A DNA stretch of 34,589 nucleotides from Arthrobacter sp. Br18 (lineage in GTDB: Bacteria; Actinomycetota; Actinomycetes; Actinomycetales; Micrococcaceae): contig NZ_KI914868.1 of NCBI RefSeq assembly GCF_000520555.1, forward strand, positions 97,033 to 131,621, read 5' to 3'. The notes below the pieces were generated by a model. It ran no database searches. It saw only the letters and a list, made by a program, of their open reading frames with translations, and was not told the DNA's origin. Shown one piece after another: positions 16,394 to 25,500 of this stretch; the stretch's first letter is position 1, and each line of letters begins with the position of its first letter. The position numbers were made by a program, and so were the translations under genes.

Positions 16394-16410
16394 GTTGCCC
16401 GTCGGGCAAC
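16394..16410 (-). terminator. Hairpin after the thiolase gene
   Basis: GTTGCCC (16394-16400) and GGGCAAC (16404-16410) form a perfect 7-bp stem with a 3-base loop, 11 bases past the thiolase stop. No T-run follows. It is a plausible actinobacterial non-canonical terminator; it also lies just upstream of the exonuclease start. Confidence 0.45.
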
Positions 16411-16420
16411 TCCAGAAAGT

Positions 16421-17605
16421 TTAGACGCGCTCGAGCAGCATAGCCGTCCCCTGGCCGACTCCCACGCACATGGTGGCCAGCGCGCGGTCGGCACCCTCCC
16501 ATTTTATCCTGCCGAGCAGGGTGATGGTGATGCGTGCACCGGAGGAGCCGAGTGCATGCCCGAGGGCGATTGCGCCGCCGTCGTTGTTCACCGTCGCCTC
16601 GTCGAGCCCCAGCCGCCGGATACTGGCGAGTGATTGGGTGGCGAATGCCTCATTGAGCTCAATTGCGGCGAGATCTGCGACGGACCAGCCGTTTCTCCGG
16701 AGTACCTTCTCGGTGGCAGGCACCGGGCCGATACCCATGACCTCCGGCGGCACGCCGGCCGCTGCTCCGTCGACAACACGCGCCCTCGGGGTGAGGCCGA
16801 AGCGCTCGACGGCGCATTCGCTCGCGACGATGATCGCCGAGGCGCCGTCGTTGAGCGAACTGGAATTTCCTGCCGTGACCACGCCGCCCTTCCGAACGAC
16901 GGATCGCAGCCCGGCAAGTGCCTCGAGAGTGGTCCCCCGCCTCGGCCCTTCATCGTGCTCCACGAGTCCGGCACTGGTCTGAACTGGAAGAATTTCGTCG
17001 GTGAAACGGCCGGCAGCAATTGCAGCAAGCGCCTTCCCATGGGACCCCATCGCGAAAGCATCGGCGTCCTTACGGCTGACGCCGTCCACCGTGGCCACTT
17101 CCTCGGCGGTTTCAGGCATCGAATAGACCGTCTTCTCCTGCGCAGCGAAGATCGGGTTGGTGAATCGCCAGCCAAGCGAGGTATCGGCTATCTCGCGCGG
17201 CCGCGCGAAGGCCTTCTCCGGCTTCGCCAGCACCCAGGGTGCACGGGACATGGATTTCACACCACCGGCCACAATGATGTCCGCCGCTCCGGCCTTGATC
17301 ATCTGGGACGCCATAAGAATCGCCGAGAGCCCTGAAGCGCAGAGGCGGTTCACTGTCATGGCCGGCACCGTGACTGGAAATCCGGCCAGCAGCGTGGCCA
17401 TACGCGCCACGTTCCGGTTGTCCTCACCGGACTGGTTGACGCACCCGAGGATCAATTCGTCGATCCCGTGCGGATCCACCCCGCTGCGGCTGACGACCTC
17501 ACGGACCACCAGGCCCGCAAGGTCGTCCGGGCGGACAGAGGACAGCGCGCCGCCGTAACGACCCACGGGGGTGCGGACTCCGCCGACGAGGAATGCTTCA
17601 GGCAT
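16421..17605 (-). CDS. Acetyl-CoA C-acyltransferase (thiolase)
   Basis: A 394-residue thiolase, full family length. It has the acyl-accepting Cys89 (NRLCASGLSA), the NEAFATQ motif, His350 (GGAIALGHALG) and the second catalytic Cys380 (CVGVGQGTAML). It cleaves or forms 3-ketoacyl-CoA in beta-oxidation or aromatic-ring (beta-ketoadipyl) catabolism; the sequence alone does not decide which. ATG 17605 is preceded by AGAAGGA. It follows the acyl-CoA dehydrogenase remnant by 28 nt on the same strand. The two were probably one catabolic operon whose promoter was lost in the deletion described at 17984-18003, so expression of this gene is now uncertain. Confidence 0.93.
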   Translation of the reverse strand: MPEAFLVGGVRTPVGRYGGALSSVRPDDLAGLVVREVVSRSGVDPHGIDELILGCVNQSGEDNRNVARMATLLAGFPVTVPAMTVNRLCASGLSAILMASQMIKAGAADIIVAGGVKSMSRAPWVLAKPEKAFARPREIADTSLGWRFTNPIFAAQEKTVYSMPETAEEVATVDGVSRKDADAFAMGSHGKALAAIAAGRFTDEILPVQTSAGLVEHDEGPRRGTTLEALAGLRSVVRKGGVVTAGNSSSLNDGASAIIVASECAVERFGLTPRARVVDGAAAGVPPEVMGIGPVPATEKVLRRNGWSVADLAAIELNEAFATQSLASIRRLGLDEATVNNDGGAIALGHALGSSGARITITLLGRIKWEGADRALATMCVGVGQGTAMLLERV

Positions 17606-17633
17606 GGGTGATCCTTCTTTCGGGGTTCAGTGC

Positions 17634-17984
17634 TCAGGCGAGAGCGGAGACGCCGGTGATGTCACGGCCGATCAGCAGCGACTGGATGGAGTCGGTGCTC
17701 TCATAGGTGTGCATTTTCGCCAGGGAGGCCATGGGCCCGGTCATCCTGCCCTGATCCGCCAGCACCGCGAGGCGGAAGCAGATGAGCTGCATGGCGGTCA
17801 GCTCAGCCAGCATGTTGGCAAGTTTGTTCTGGACCAGCTGGTAGGACGCGATCGGTTTGCCGAACTGCTTGCCCTGCTTCGCGTAGGTGACGGCGGCTTC
17901 GTAGGCCGCGATGCCGTGCCCCACGGACTCCCAGGAGGCGCCGCTTCTCGTCGCCGTCAGGACCCGGGTCACATCCCGGAAGGA
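17634..17984 (-). pseudogene. Acyl-CoA dehydrogenase, C-terminal remnant
   Basis: From about SFRDVTRVLTATRSGASW to the stop at 17634, this strand encodes the C-terminal helical domain of an acyl-CoA dehydrogenase (motifs GHGIAAYEAAVTYAKQGKQF, FGKPIASYQLVQNKLA, IQSLLIGRDITGVSA). It resembles the glutaryl-CoA dehydrogenase branch. About 117 of an expected 390 or so residues remain. The FAD-binding N-terminal and middle domains are absent. Upstream the frame enters the antisense of the neighbouring dehydrogenase remnant, so no functional enzyme is expected. The frame is open to 18383, but that part is shadow. Confidence 0.85.
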
Positions 17985-18002
17985 GTGCCCTTCGGCAAGG
18001 CG

Positions 18003-18425
18003 CTCGTGATGAAGTGCGTGGAGGTGGTGCGGCACGAGGGCACGTCCCAGGAAACCGTCGACACGGCGTTTGCACTCGCGGAACGGCTGGGCAAGGCACC
18101 CATTGTGATCAACCGTGAAATTCCAGGGTTCGTGGCGAATCGGCTGCTCGGTGCGCTGCGCGCCGAAGCGCTCAAGCTGTACGACGGCGGGTATGCCAGC
18201 TTTGAGGACATCGACACCGCGGCGAAAACGGCGCTCGGCCACCCGATGGGGCCGTTCGAACTCATGGATCTGGTGGGTCTCGACGTCGTCTACCTCATCC
18301 GGCAGGCTCACTTCCAGGAGGCGCAGGATCCGGCGGACCTGCCGCACCCGGAGCTCGAGAAACTGTACGAGTCGGGCCATCACGGCCGCAAGACCGGGCA
18401 GGGTTGGTACAGCTACGACGATTAA
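18003..18425 (+). pseudogene. 3-hydroxyacyl-CoA dehydrogenase, C-terminal remnant
   Basis: From LVMKCVEVVRHEGTS onward the plus strand encodes the last 140 residues of a 3-hydroxybutyryl/3-hydroxyacyl-CoA dehydrogenase. It includes PIVINREIPGFVANRLLGAL and the C-terminal domain GHPMGPFELMDLVGLDVV and SGHHGRKTGQGWYSYDD. The NAD-binding Rossmann domain (roughly the first half) is missing and no start codon with a Shine-Dalgarno precedes the remainder. It lies head-to-head with the acyl-CoA dehydrogenase remnant. Both genes lost their 5' halves and their shared promoter region in one event. Confidence 0.85.
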
Positions 18426-18493
18426 TCGGCTTCCGCCGTCCGAGTGGGGTCGAGCGCGCCCACTGGGCCTGTGCGGTAGGTGTCCTGTGAGAC

Positions 18494-19885
18494 CTACTCG
18501 CAGCCCCTACCGTCGCCGTCGCGGTCAAGATGGGTTCCATATCCCGGCTGCCCAATGATGACGGGCGCAGCACCAGCGTTCCGTGCCGCTGTGCAGTTTT
18601 CGTAGTAGGCGGCAGGGGCCGGTGCTATCGGAGCCGGTGCAGGAGCCGGTGCAGGAGCCGGTGCAGGTGCCGGAGCGGGTGCGGGGGCCGGGGCGGGTGC
18701 GACCGGAGCGGGAGCCGGTGCCGGCGCGGGTGCTGGAGCTGGAGCCGGCTCTTCCGTTGGCGCTGCCACGGGCGCCCTCTGATTGGTCGGAGCCAGGTAG
18801 CCGTCGCAATCAGAGAGGATCCGGACCATCGCATCATGCTCGGCCTGTGTGACCCACAGGGTGTACGTTGCCTTCACGGAGATCTGCCGGGCTACGTATT
18901 CGCAGCGGAAGGACGTGTTCGGCGGCAGCCAGGTGGCGGCGTCGCCGTCGCCCTTCTGTCCGTTGGTTGGGCCATCGGTGGCCTGCAGGTTGAGGGGGTC
19001 GTTCGCGAAGGCCAGCCGCTGGTCGAACGTGAGCTGCTGGGCTCCCTTCTGCCAGGCGTCCGAGAGAGCCACGATGTGGTCGATTTGGACCTCGATGCTC
19101 GTCTCCTGTCCCCGAAGGAAGGGAATCGTCAATCCCGTGAAGGGATCGTCCAGAACGCCGGACTGCACCTTGCAGGGCACGGAGTTGGCGTGGACGATCT
19201 GCGTGAGATCCCGGTTGAGCATGTCGTTCCGCGTGTCACAGCCATTGCGGTCGACGTCGGCCCAGGCCTGGCCGAACTGGTCCCGGTCGTACCCCGTCTT
19301 CGGCGCGCGCCCCTTGATGGCGAGTGTCTCGAGCAGGGCGAGCGCCGTGGTGTCGTAGGCGGGCTGGGTCTGGGGCGCGACCGAATCGCCTACAATGTCA
19401 ACGACTTCATCGATGTCGGCGGGAGCCGCGTCCGGTGTGGCCGAAGCAGAAGGCGACGGCGCCGCAGTGGGCGGCGAGGCAGTCCGTGTTGGTGATGCTG
19501 ACGGCGACGGCGATTCGGACCGCGTAGCCTCTGCCGTTGCCGATGGCGCCTGCTCGGCCACGGCGGCCGGCACAGTGTCTTCGCTGGACGGAGCAATCAG
19601 GCCGCCGGCAATCAGCCCCACGATACCCACGCCGACAGTGGCCATTCCCATTCTTCGGCCGGCGAGTCTCGCCCACGACGGGCGGTTCGTCAGCACGGTG
19701 TAGAGGCCTGTCAGTAGCGCGAAGATCGCCGCCATGACGATGGCGCCGCCCACCCCACTGGTGATCAGACCGATGACGATGAGGAACAGACCGAAGCCGC
19801 CCACAATCGGCGTGGACAGCTTCGCCTTCGGCCGCGCTTTCGACGGCGCGAAGTTTTGGGCGGGCGGATATTGCGAAGGATTCAT
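18494..19885 (-). CDS. Membrane-anchored HNH (DUF1524) nuclease with Excalibur domain
   Basis: A 463-residue protein. Three hydrophobic segments (about 27-45, 46-66, 80-100) precede a Ser/Thr/Ala/Pro-rich linker (105-170), suggesting that the rest is outside the membrane. Residues 180-365 are a DUF1524-type HNH nuclease with IDHIVALSDAWQKGA and NDPLNLQATDGPTNGQKGDGD. An Ala-Pro spacer (about 380-425) leads to a C-terminal Excalibur calcium-binding domain (YYENCTAARNAG, DRDGDGRGCE). Exported HNH-Excalibur proteins are common in actinobacteria and are thought to degrade external DNA. ATG 19885 has only a weak Shine-Dalgarno. Confidence 0.87.
   Translation of the reverse strand: MNPSQYPPAQNFAPSKARPKAKLSTPIVGGFGLFLIVIGLITSGVGGAIVMAAIFALLTGLYTVLTNRPSWARLAGRRMGMATVGVGIVGLIAGGLIAPSSEDTVPAAVAEQAPSATAEATRSESPSPSASPTRTASPPTAAPSPSASATPDAAPADIDEVVDIVGDSVAPQTQPAYDTTALALLETLAIKGRAPKTGYDRDQFGQAWADVDRNGCDTRNDMLNRDLTQIVHANSVPCKVQSGVLDDPFTGLTIPFLRGQETSIEVQIDHIVALSDAWQKGAQQLTFDQRLAFANDPLNLQATDGPTNGQKGDGDAATWLPPNTSFRCEYVARQISVKATYTLWVTQAEHDAMVRILSDCDGYLAPTNQRAPVAAPTEEPAPAPAPAPAPAPAPVAPAPAPAPAPAPAPAPAPAPAPAPIAPAPAAYYENCTAARNAGAAPVIIGQPGYGTHLDRDGDGRGCE
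18612..18752 (-). repeat. Low-complexity Ala-Pro coding repeat
   Basis: This is a run of GC-rich 6- and 12-base units (three near-perfect copies of GGAGCCGGTGCA around 18631-18666, then diverged units). It encodes the Ala-Pro spacer between the HNH and Excalibur domains. Length variation by slippage would stay in frame, since the units are multiples of three. Confidence 0.8.
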
Positions 19886-20036
19886 CAGGGCCCCAGCTCT
19901 AGTGATTGTGAGCGAAGTCTATCCTCGCGGCTAGCACTCAAAACCCGTTGCGTGTGGTGTGCAACCTCGTATGTCGACATCCAACTCCGGCATTCGACAC
20001 GGGACAGGCCGACCTACCCAGCGGACAATGTGAAAC

Positions 20037-20279
20037 GTGAAAAGATTCCGTCGGTTCAGCAGCGAAGCTCGGATCACGCTCCCCTCGTTCCTCCGCCATC
20101 GGCTTGGCCTGAAGCAGAATGACCGTTTGGAGGCCACAATCGAGCCAGACAGCCGCCAGGTGACGATCAAACCGGCGGAGATCGATGATCAGTGGAGCGA
20201 GAGAATTTCGGGCTATGCCAAACCGAGAGTTCCGGTGCTGGATGTGGACACCTACTATCAGGAACACCGGTCGAACTAA
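20037..20279 (+). CDS. AbrB-fold antitoxin-like protein
   Basis: An 80-residue protein from GTG 20037. RFSSEARITLPSFLRHRLGL, followed by KQNDRLEATIE and VTIKPAE, is the AbrB/MazE swapped-hairpin pattern of VapB antitoxins. The C-terminal 30 residues would be the toxin-binding part. The Shine-Dalgarno is poor. The sequence directly after it resembles the start of a PIN toxin with internal loss, so this is probably the surviving antitoxin of a broken vapBC module. It could also be a stand-alone regulator. Confidence 0.65.
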   Translation: MKRFRRFSSEARITLPSFLRHRLGLKQNDRLEATIEPDSRQVTIKPAEIDDQWSERISGYAKPRVPVLDVDTYYQEHRSN

Positions 20280-20282
20280 GGT

Positions 20283-20300
20283 CATCCGGAGCGCCGGATG
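20283..20300 (+). terminator. Hairpin after the AbrB-like gene
   Basis: CATCCGG (20283-20289) and CCGGATG (20294-20300) form a perfect 7-bp stem with a 4-base loop, 3 bases after the stop of the AbrB-like gene. No T-run follows. It overlaps the start of the presumed PIN remnant, so it may be a chance palindrome. Confidence 0.4.
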
Positions 20301-20380
20301 CAAACGTCATACTCCTGTGCGATGTGCCTGAGCAACACCACGCCGCACTACCCTCCTCGCGGGCAGAATTGCTTTCCTGA
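20293..20380 (+). pseudogene. Probable decayed PIN-domain (VapC) toxin
   Basis: In the frame ending at the TGA at 20380, the sequence reads APDANVILLCDVPEQHHAAL and then stops after RAELLS. This resembles the first 30 residues of VapC toxins (DANVILRxLxxDVPEQ then Ala-rich helix). About four residues are missing between VIL and DVPEQ, and nothing of the rest of the domain remains. It has no start codon. Its place immediately after an AbrB antitoxin supports the reading, but the match is short. Confidence 0.45.
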
Positions 20381-20462
20381 GTTGATGTCCGCAGCACCGA
20401 CCCCCCATAGCTGCCCGCGTACCATGGGAACGGCACAGGACTCACCCACAACTAGGGATCGA

Positions 20463-21905
20463 ATGGACTTCTACGCGATCAATTCGCTGCGTGAAAACCA
20501 CGCGGGATGGTCGCTGCTCCGCGCCCAGAACGCCCCGCTTGCACTGGCCTTCTTCATGTCCGCCTTCACCAGTCCCAACCAGCGCAACATCGGGCGGCAG
20601 CAACTCATCGACGTCCTGGACGACGTGCTCTTCGGTCTGAGAGACACCCGGGGTGACAACAGTTTCCCCCGGGCCGCGTCGGAATACCTCGACGACTGGG
20701 CCGCCCCGGATAAAGCGTGGCTTCGGAAGTACTACGTGCCCGGGCAGGATGAGCCCCGCTACGACCTCACCGCGGCCTCCGAGGATGTGGTGCGCTGGGT
20801 CGAGAGCCTGCGGGGGCGCGACTTCGTCGCCACCCAATCCCGGCTCACGAGCATCTTCGCGGTCCTCAAGACCCTGGTCCAGGAGTCGGAGACGGATCCG
20901 GAGGTGCGGCTGGCGGAGCTCCAGCGCCAGCGGGACACCATCGACGACGAGATGCAGCGCCTCCGGGACGGCCACATCCGGGTCATGAGCACCCCGGAAG
21001 CACTGGACCATTACCAGCAGCTGACGGCCCTGGCCAAGGACCTTCTCGCGGACTTCCGGGAGGTTGAACAAAACTTCCGCACCCTTGATCGCGAGGTCCG
21101 GGAACACATCGCCACCTGGGACGGGACGCAGGGCGAACTGCTCGCCTCGATCTTCGCCAACCAGCAGGACATCAGCAGCTCCCTCCAGGGCCGCACGTTC
21201 CAGGGTTTCTGGGACTACCTCATGTCGCCGCAGCTGCGCACCGAGCTCCGGGACCTGCTGCAGCGCGCCACCCAGATCGAAGCACTCGCGAAGCTGGACA
21301 ACCTCCATGCCGTCAGCAACCTGCACCAGGACTGGCTGCCCGCCGTCGAGCAGACACAGACCACCGTCCGCCAGCTGTCGCAGCAGATGCGCAGGCTCCT
21401 CGATGACAAGGTGTTCCTCGAGAACAAGCGCATCATGCAGCTGATCCGGAGCATCGAATCCGGCGCCCTGGGGACCCGCGGCCAGCCGCCGTCGGGCACG
21501 TTTCTGACCGTCGCCGCGCCCAGCGTGGACGTGGCGTTGCCCTTCGAGCGCCCGCTCTACGAGCCGAGCCGCCGGGTGATGGTGGACGACGACGTCGTTC
21601 CCGCCGACGACGCCGACGTGGACGCGGGCGCACTCTTCAGCCAGTTCCATGTCGACACGGAGCGGCTCAAGGCCAACATCGACGCAGCGCTGGACGAAAC
21701 GGACCAGGCAACGCTGGCAGAGATCACCGATGCCTATCCGCTCTCCCAGGGACTGGCGGAGATCGTCACCTACTACCAGCTGGCTACGGAGTCGGAGTGG
21801 GCATCCATCGACCCGGACCGGCCCCAGCAGCTCTCCTGGAGCTTGCCGGACGGCAGTATCCGGGAAGCGACCATCGACCAGATCGTCTTCGTGAGGCCCG
21901 CATGA
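20463..21905 (+). CDS. jetA: Wadjet type I protein JetA (DUF3375, MukF-like kleisin)
   Basis: A 480-residue DUF3375 protein. Start ATG 20463 (AGGGATCGA upstream) opens with MDFYAINSLRENHAGWSLLR and APLALAFFMSAF, the usual N-terminal winged helix. The centre (about 120-330) is a long charged, coiled-coil-like region, and the C-terminus (390-480) is a second folded part. JetA is the kleisin that closes the JetC SMC ring in Wadjet, which recognises and cleaves circular plasmid DNA. It is the first gene of jetABCD and overlaps jetB by 4 bp (ATGA). The 183 bases upstream hold its promoter, which I could not define. Confidence 0.93.
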   Translation: MDFYAINSLRENHAGWSLLRAQNAPLALAFFMSAFTSPNQRNIGRQQLIDVLDDVLFGLRDTRGDNSFPRAASEYLDDWAAPDKAWLRKYYVPGQDEPRYDLTAASEDVVRWVESLRGRDFVATQSRLTSIFAVLKTLVQESETDPEVRLAELQRQRDTIDDEMQRLRDGHIRVMSTPEALDHYQQLTALAKDLLADFREVEQNFRTLDREVREHIATWDGTQGELLASIFANQQDISSSLQGRTFQGFWDYLMSPQLRTELRDLLQRATQIEALAKLDNLHAVSNLHQDWLPAVEQTQTTVRQLSQQMRRLLDDKVFLENKRIMQLIRSIESGALGTRGQPPSGTFLTVAAPSVDVALPFERPLYEPSRRVMVDDDVVPADDADVDAGALFSQFHVDTERLKANIDAALDETDQATLAEITDAYPLSQGLAEIVTYYQLATESEWASIDPDRPQQLSWSLPDGSIREATIDQIVFVRPA

Positions 21906-22537
21906 GCATCGACACGGAAACCACAGAATTCCCAGCGACACGGACGCCCGCGGAGCTTCCGGGCGTCGTGACCCGGCTGTTCAAGGGTGTGGTGTACGCC
22001 GAAGCGGATGAAAAGACGTGGCAGTCACTCCTCGGCCTTGCCTCCCAGGTCCGCGACTACGTCTCCGTGCTCGGGTTGGACCTGATCCTCGATGAGCCGG
22101 AGGGCTACGCGTTCCTCCGCTCGCGGGAGGACCCGGACGGCACGCTCCCCCGCCTGATCCCCCGGCGCCAGTTGACCTTCAACGTCAGCCTCCTGCTGGC
22201 CCTCCTGCGGGGGCGCATGCTGGAGTTCGACACCAACAGCAGTGAACTCCGCCTCATTATGACCGAACAGGACATCGCGGAAATGGTGTCGGTGTTCCTG
22301 CCGGAATCCAGCAACGAAGCCCGCGTCCTGGACCGGCTCAGTACGGACGTCAAGAAAGTGGTGGAGCTCGGCTTCCTCCGGAAACTGCGCGGGCAAACCG
22401 GCACCTACGAAGTGACCCGGATCCTCAAGGCCTACGTGGACGCGCAATGGCTCGAGGAGTTCGACGCCCGGCTGACGGACTACCGCGCCTCGCTCGCCGG
22501 ACCCGGCAAGCCTGAAGGAGTATCCGATGACAGCTGA
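21902..22537 (+). CDS. jetB: Wadjet type I protein JetB (DUF4194, MukE-like)
   Basis: A 211-residue DUF4194 protein starting at ATG 21902. It contains the typical ARLFKGVVY-like opening (TRLFKGVVYAEADEKTW), LGLDLILDEPEGYAFLRSRE and the tandem winged-helix region ending near LRGQTGTYEVTRILKAYVDA. It is the KITE-type partner that binds the JetA kleisin. It is translationally coupled to jetA and overlaps jetC by 11 bp. Confidence 0.93.
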   Translation: MSIDTETTEFPATRTPAELPGVVTRLFKGVVYAEADEKTWQSLLGLASQVRDYVSVLGLDLILDEPEGYAFLRSREDPDGTLPRLIPRRQLTFNVSLLLALLRGRMLEFDTNSSELRLIMTEQDIAEMVSVFLPESSNEARVLDRLSTDVKKVVELGFLRKLRGQTGTYEVTRILKAYVDAQWLEEFDARLTDYRASLAGPGKPEGVSDDS

Positions 22538-25500
22538 GCTGCAGGACAGCCTGTTCAGCCTCGAGGAACCAGCAGATGACGGCGGCACTCCGCCGGGATT
22601 CCGGCTGCACCGACTCGAACTGCTCAACTGGGGCACCTTCCACGGAGGCGTGCGCAGTTTTCGGCTCGACGGCGCCAACAGCCTCCTTACCGGCGACATC
22701 GGATCCGGCAAATCGACAGTGGTGGATGCGATCACCACCCTGCTGCTGGCCGCCAACCGGATCGACTACAACAAGGCCGCGGGCGCGCAGAAAAAGGAAC
22801 GCAGCCTGATGTCCTACGTGCGGGGCTTCCACAAGAGCACCCGCAGCACCGGGGGTGAGTACTCCAAGCCCGTGGCGCTACGCAACACCGGAACGCTGAC
22901 CGTGGTGCTCGGTGTCTTCCACAATGCACAGCTGGACAAGTCGATCTCCCTGGCCATCACGCTGTGGGCAACGCAGGAGGCCGGTCAGCCCAGCCGCTTC
23001 TACTCGCTCGCCGAGAGGGAGCAGACCATTCCCGAAGACTTCGCCAACTTCGGGCAGGACCCGGCGAAACTCAGGAAGAAACTCCGCGCTGCCGGTGTGG
23101 CCGTGCACGATTCCTTCGACCCCTACGCCGCAGCATTCAAACGCCAGTTCGGCATCAGCGGTAACCAGGCCATGGAGCTGTTCCACCGGACCATCTCCAT
23201 GAAGCAGGTGGAAAACATCACCTCATTCGTCCGCACCAACATGCTGGAGGAGGACGACGTCGAAGCGCGGATCGGCAACCTGATCCACCACTTCGACGAC
23301 CTGAAGAAAGCACACGACGCCGTGCTGCGGGCCAAGGACCAGATCTCCCTGCTGACCCCGATCCGGGACGGCTCGGCACTGCACGCACAACTGACCCGCG
23401 AGGATGAACTGGCGCGGCTGCAGCGGGACCAATTGCACCCCTGGTTCACCCATCGGCGGTTGGAGCTGAGCCTCGAGCACCAGGCGGAGCTGGCGGCCAC
23501 CGGCGTCCGGCTCCGCGAAGACGGCGCCAAGCTGGCCACCGATGTCACCGGCCTGCGCCACGAGCTCTCCGCCATCCAGGAGGATATCCGCACCAACGGC
23601 GGCGGGCGGCTTGCGGCCATCGACGCCGAGGCAGCACGCCTCACCGAGGAATCACGCCGCCAACGGGTGCGCTTCGACGGTTACGCCGCTGCGGCTGCCG
23701 ACCTTGGTCTGCAGGTTCCTGAGGACCGCGTCCTGTTCGACCGCAACCGGGCCCGACTCGCCGAGGTGGAGGCGGACCTGCACAACCGGTCTGATGAACT
23801 GCAGGAAAACCGCACCTCCCTGACCATCAAGCGCGCGGACCTCAGCAAGCGGCTCACGGAGCTCGACGCCGAACTCACCAGCCTGCGGTCCCGGCCCAAC
23901 CTGCTGCCGAGCGCCCAACTGGAACTGCGTCGTCGTCTGTGTGGAGGAACCGGCATTCCGGAAAACGCCCTGCCCTATGCCGGTGAACTGCTGCGGGTGC
24001 GCGACGGCGAAGGTTCATGGGAAGGTGCTGCCGAACGCACTCTGCACGGACTGGCGCTGTCCCTGCTGGTGGCCGACGAGCACTACGCGGCGGTCAGCGC
24101 GTGGGTGGACGGCAACAACCTCCGTGGCCGGCTGGTGTACCGCAGGATCGGGGAATCGTACTCGCCGCGGCAGGCTGAGCCAGGCACGCTGGCCGCGAAG
24201 ATCGCCATCAAGCAGGGCACCCCGTTCCGCGATTTCCTGCTGGATGAACTCAGCAGCCGCTTCGACTACTTCTGCTGCGAGAGCCTGGACGACTTCCGCC
24301 GCTATCCCAAGGCCCTGACCGTCAGCGGACAGCTCAAGGGCGCCCGCGGACGGCATGAGAAGGACGACCGCTCACAGCTGACGGACCGGCGCAACTACGT
24401 TCTCGGCTGGGACAACCACGACAAGATCGCCCGCTTCCTGACCGAGCAGGATGACGTCCAGGGCCAGACATCGAGCATCGACGCTCAGCTGGGCAAGGTC
24501 AACGGCATGCTGGGAGCTGTCGGCCGGCAGAACCAGCAGCTCGGAACTCTTGGCTCGGTCACCGATTTCGGCGATATCAGCTGGCAGCTCACGGCGCGCC
24601 GCATCGAGGACCTTCGGACGGAGAAATCGGAGCTCGAATCCGCCAGTGATGTGCTTCAGCAGCTGACGGCACGGGAGGCTGGCATCGCCGCCCAGCTGGG
24701 GCGTTTGGAGGAGAGGTCCGGCAAACTTCGTGAGCGGCTCGGCGCCAACGAGAATGCCGCCCGCGACATCGCCGAGGCCATCGCGGAATGCCGCGAGGTG
24801 CTGGCGGAAAATCTCCTCACCGACGACGACGCCGTCCTGGCCGCCGTCGCGCGGCTCACCGCCGAGGCGCTCGGGGAAAAGCCCCTGACGTACAGGAACA
24901 CCGGGGCGGTGGAGTCCGCCGTCCGGACCGGGCTCACCAGTACGATTGACGCCCTGACCAGGCGGCTTGCGACGGCCGCGGCGTCCACGGTGCGGCTCAT
25001 GGCGGAGTTCCGCAACCGGTACCCCAACGAGACGGTCGAGATCGATGCGACGCTCGAATCCGCCGGCGAGTTCACGCGCATGCTCGACCAGCTGGCGAGC
25101 AATGACCTTCCCCGGTTCGAGGCCCACTTCAAGGAGTCCCTGAACCAGAACACCATCCACGAGGTGGTTGCGTTCAATGCGTTTCTGGACAGCCGCCGGC
25201 AGGACATCATCAGCCGGATCAATGAGATCAATGTGTCCCTCGCGGGGATCGAATACAACTCGGGTCGCCATATCCAGCTTGAGCACCAGAACACCACTGA
25301 CCTGGACGTGCGTCAGTTCGGCATCGACCTGCGCGCGTGCTCCGAGGGGAGCCTGGGGAACGAGGACCAGTACTCCGAGAAGAAGTACCTGCAGGTGGAG
25401 CGGCTGATCGAGCGGTTCCGCGGGCGCGATGGCTACACCACCCTGGATGAACGGTGGACGGCGAAGGTCACCGATGTGCGGAACTGGTTCACCTTCTCCG

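Noticed and set aside
17571-18425. A 284-codon plus-strand frame that might be one intact dehydrogenase
   Set aside because: Only the part after 18003 matches 3-hydroxyacyl-CoA dehydrogenase; the earlier part is antisense to the thiolase start and the acyl-CoA dehydrogenase remnant.
18612-18752. CRISPR-like array of 12-base units
   Set aside because: The units lie inside the HNH-Excalibur coding sequence and encode Ala-Pro; there are no spacers.
20442-21941. A 499-codon minus-strand frame opposite jetA, and similar long frames opposite jetC and the TM0106-type helicase
   Set aside because: They are shadows of real, family-matching genes, with low-complexity composition and no ribosome binding sites.
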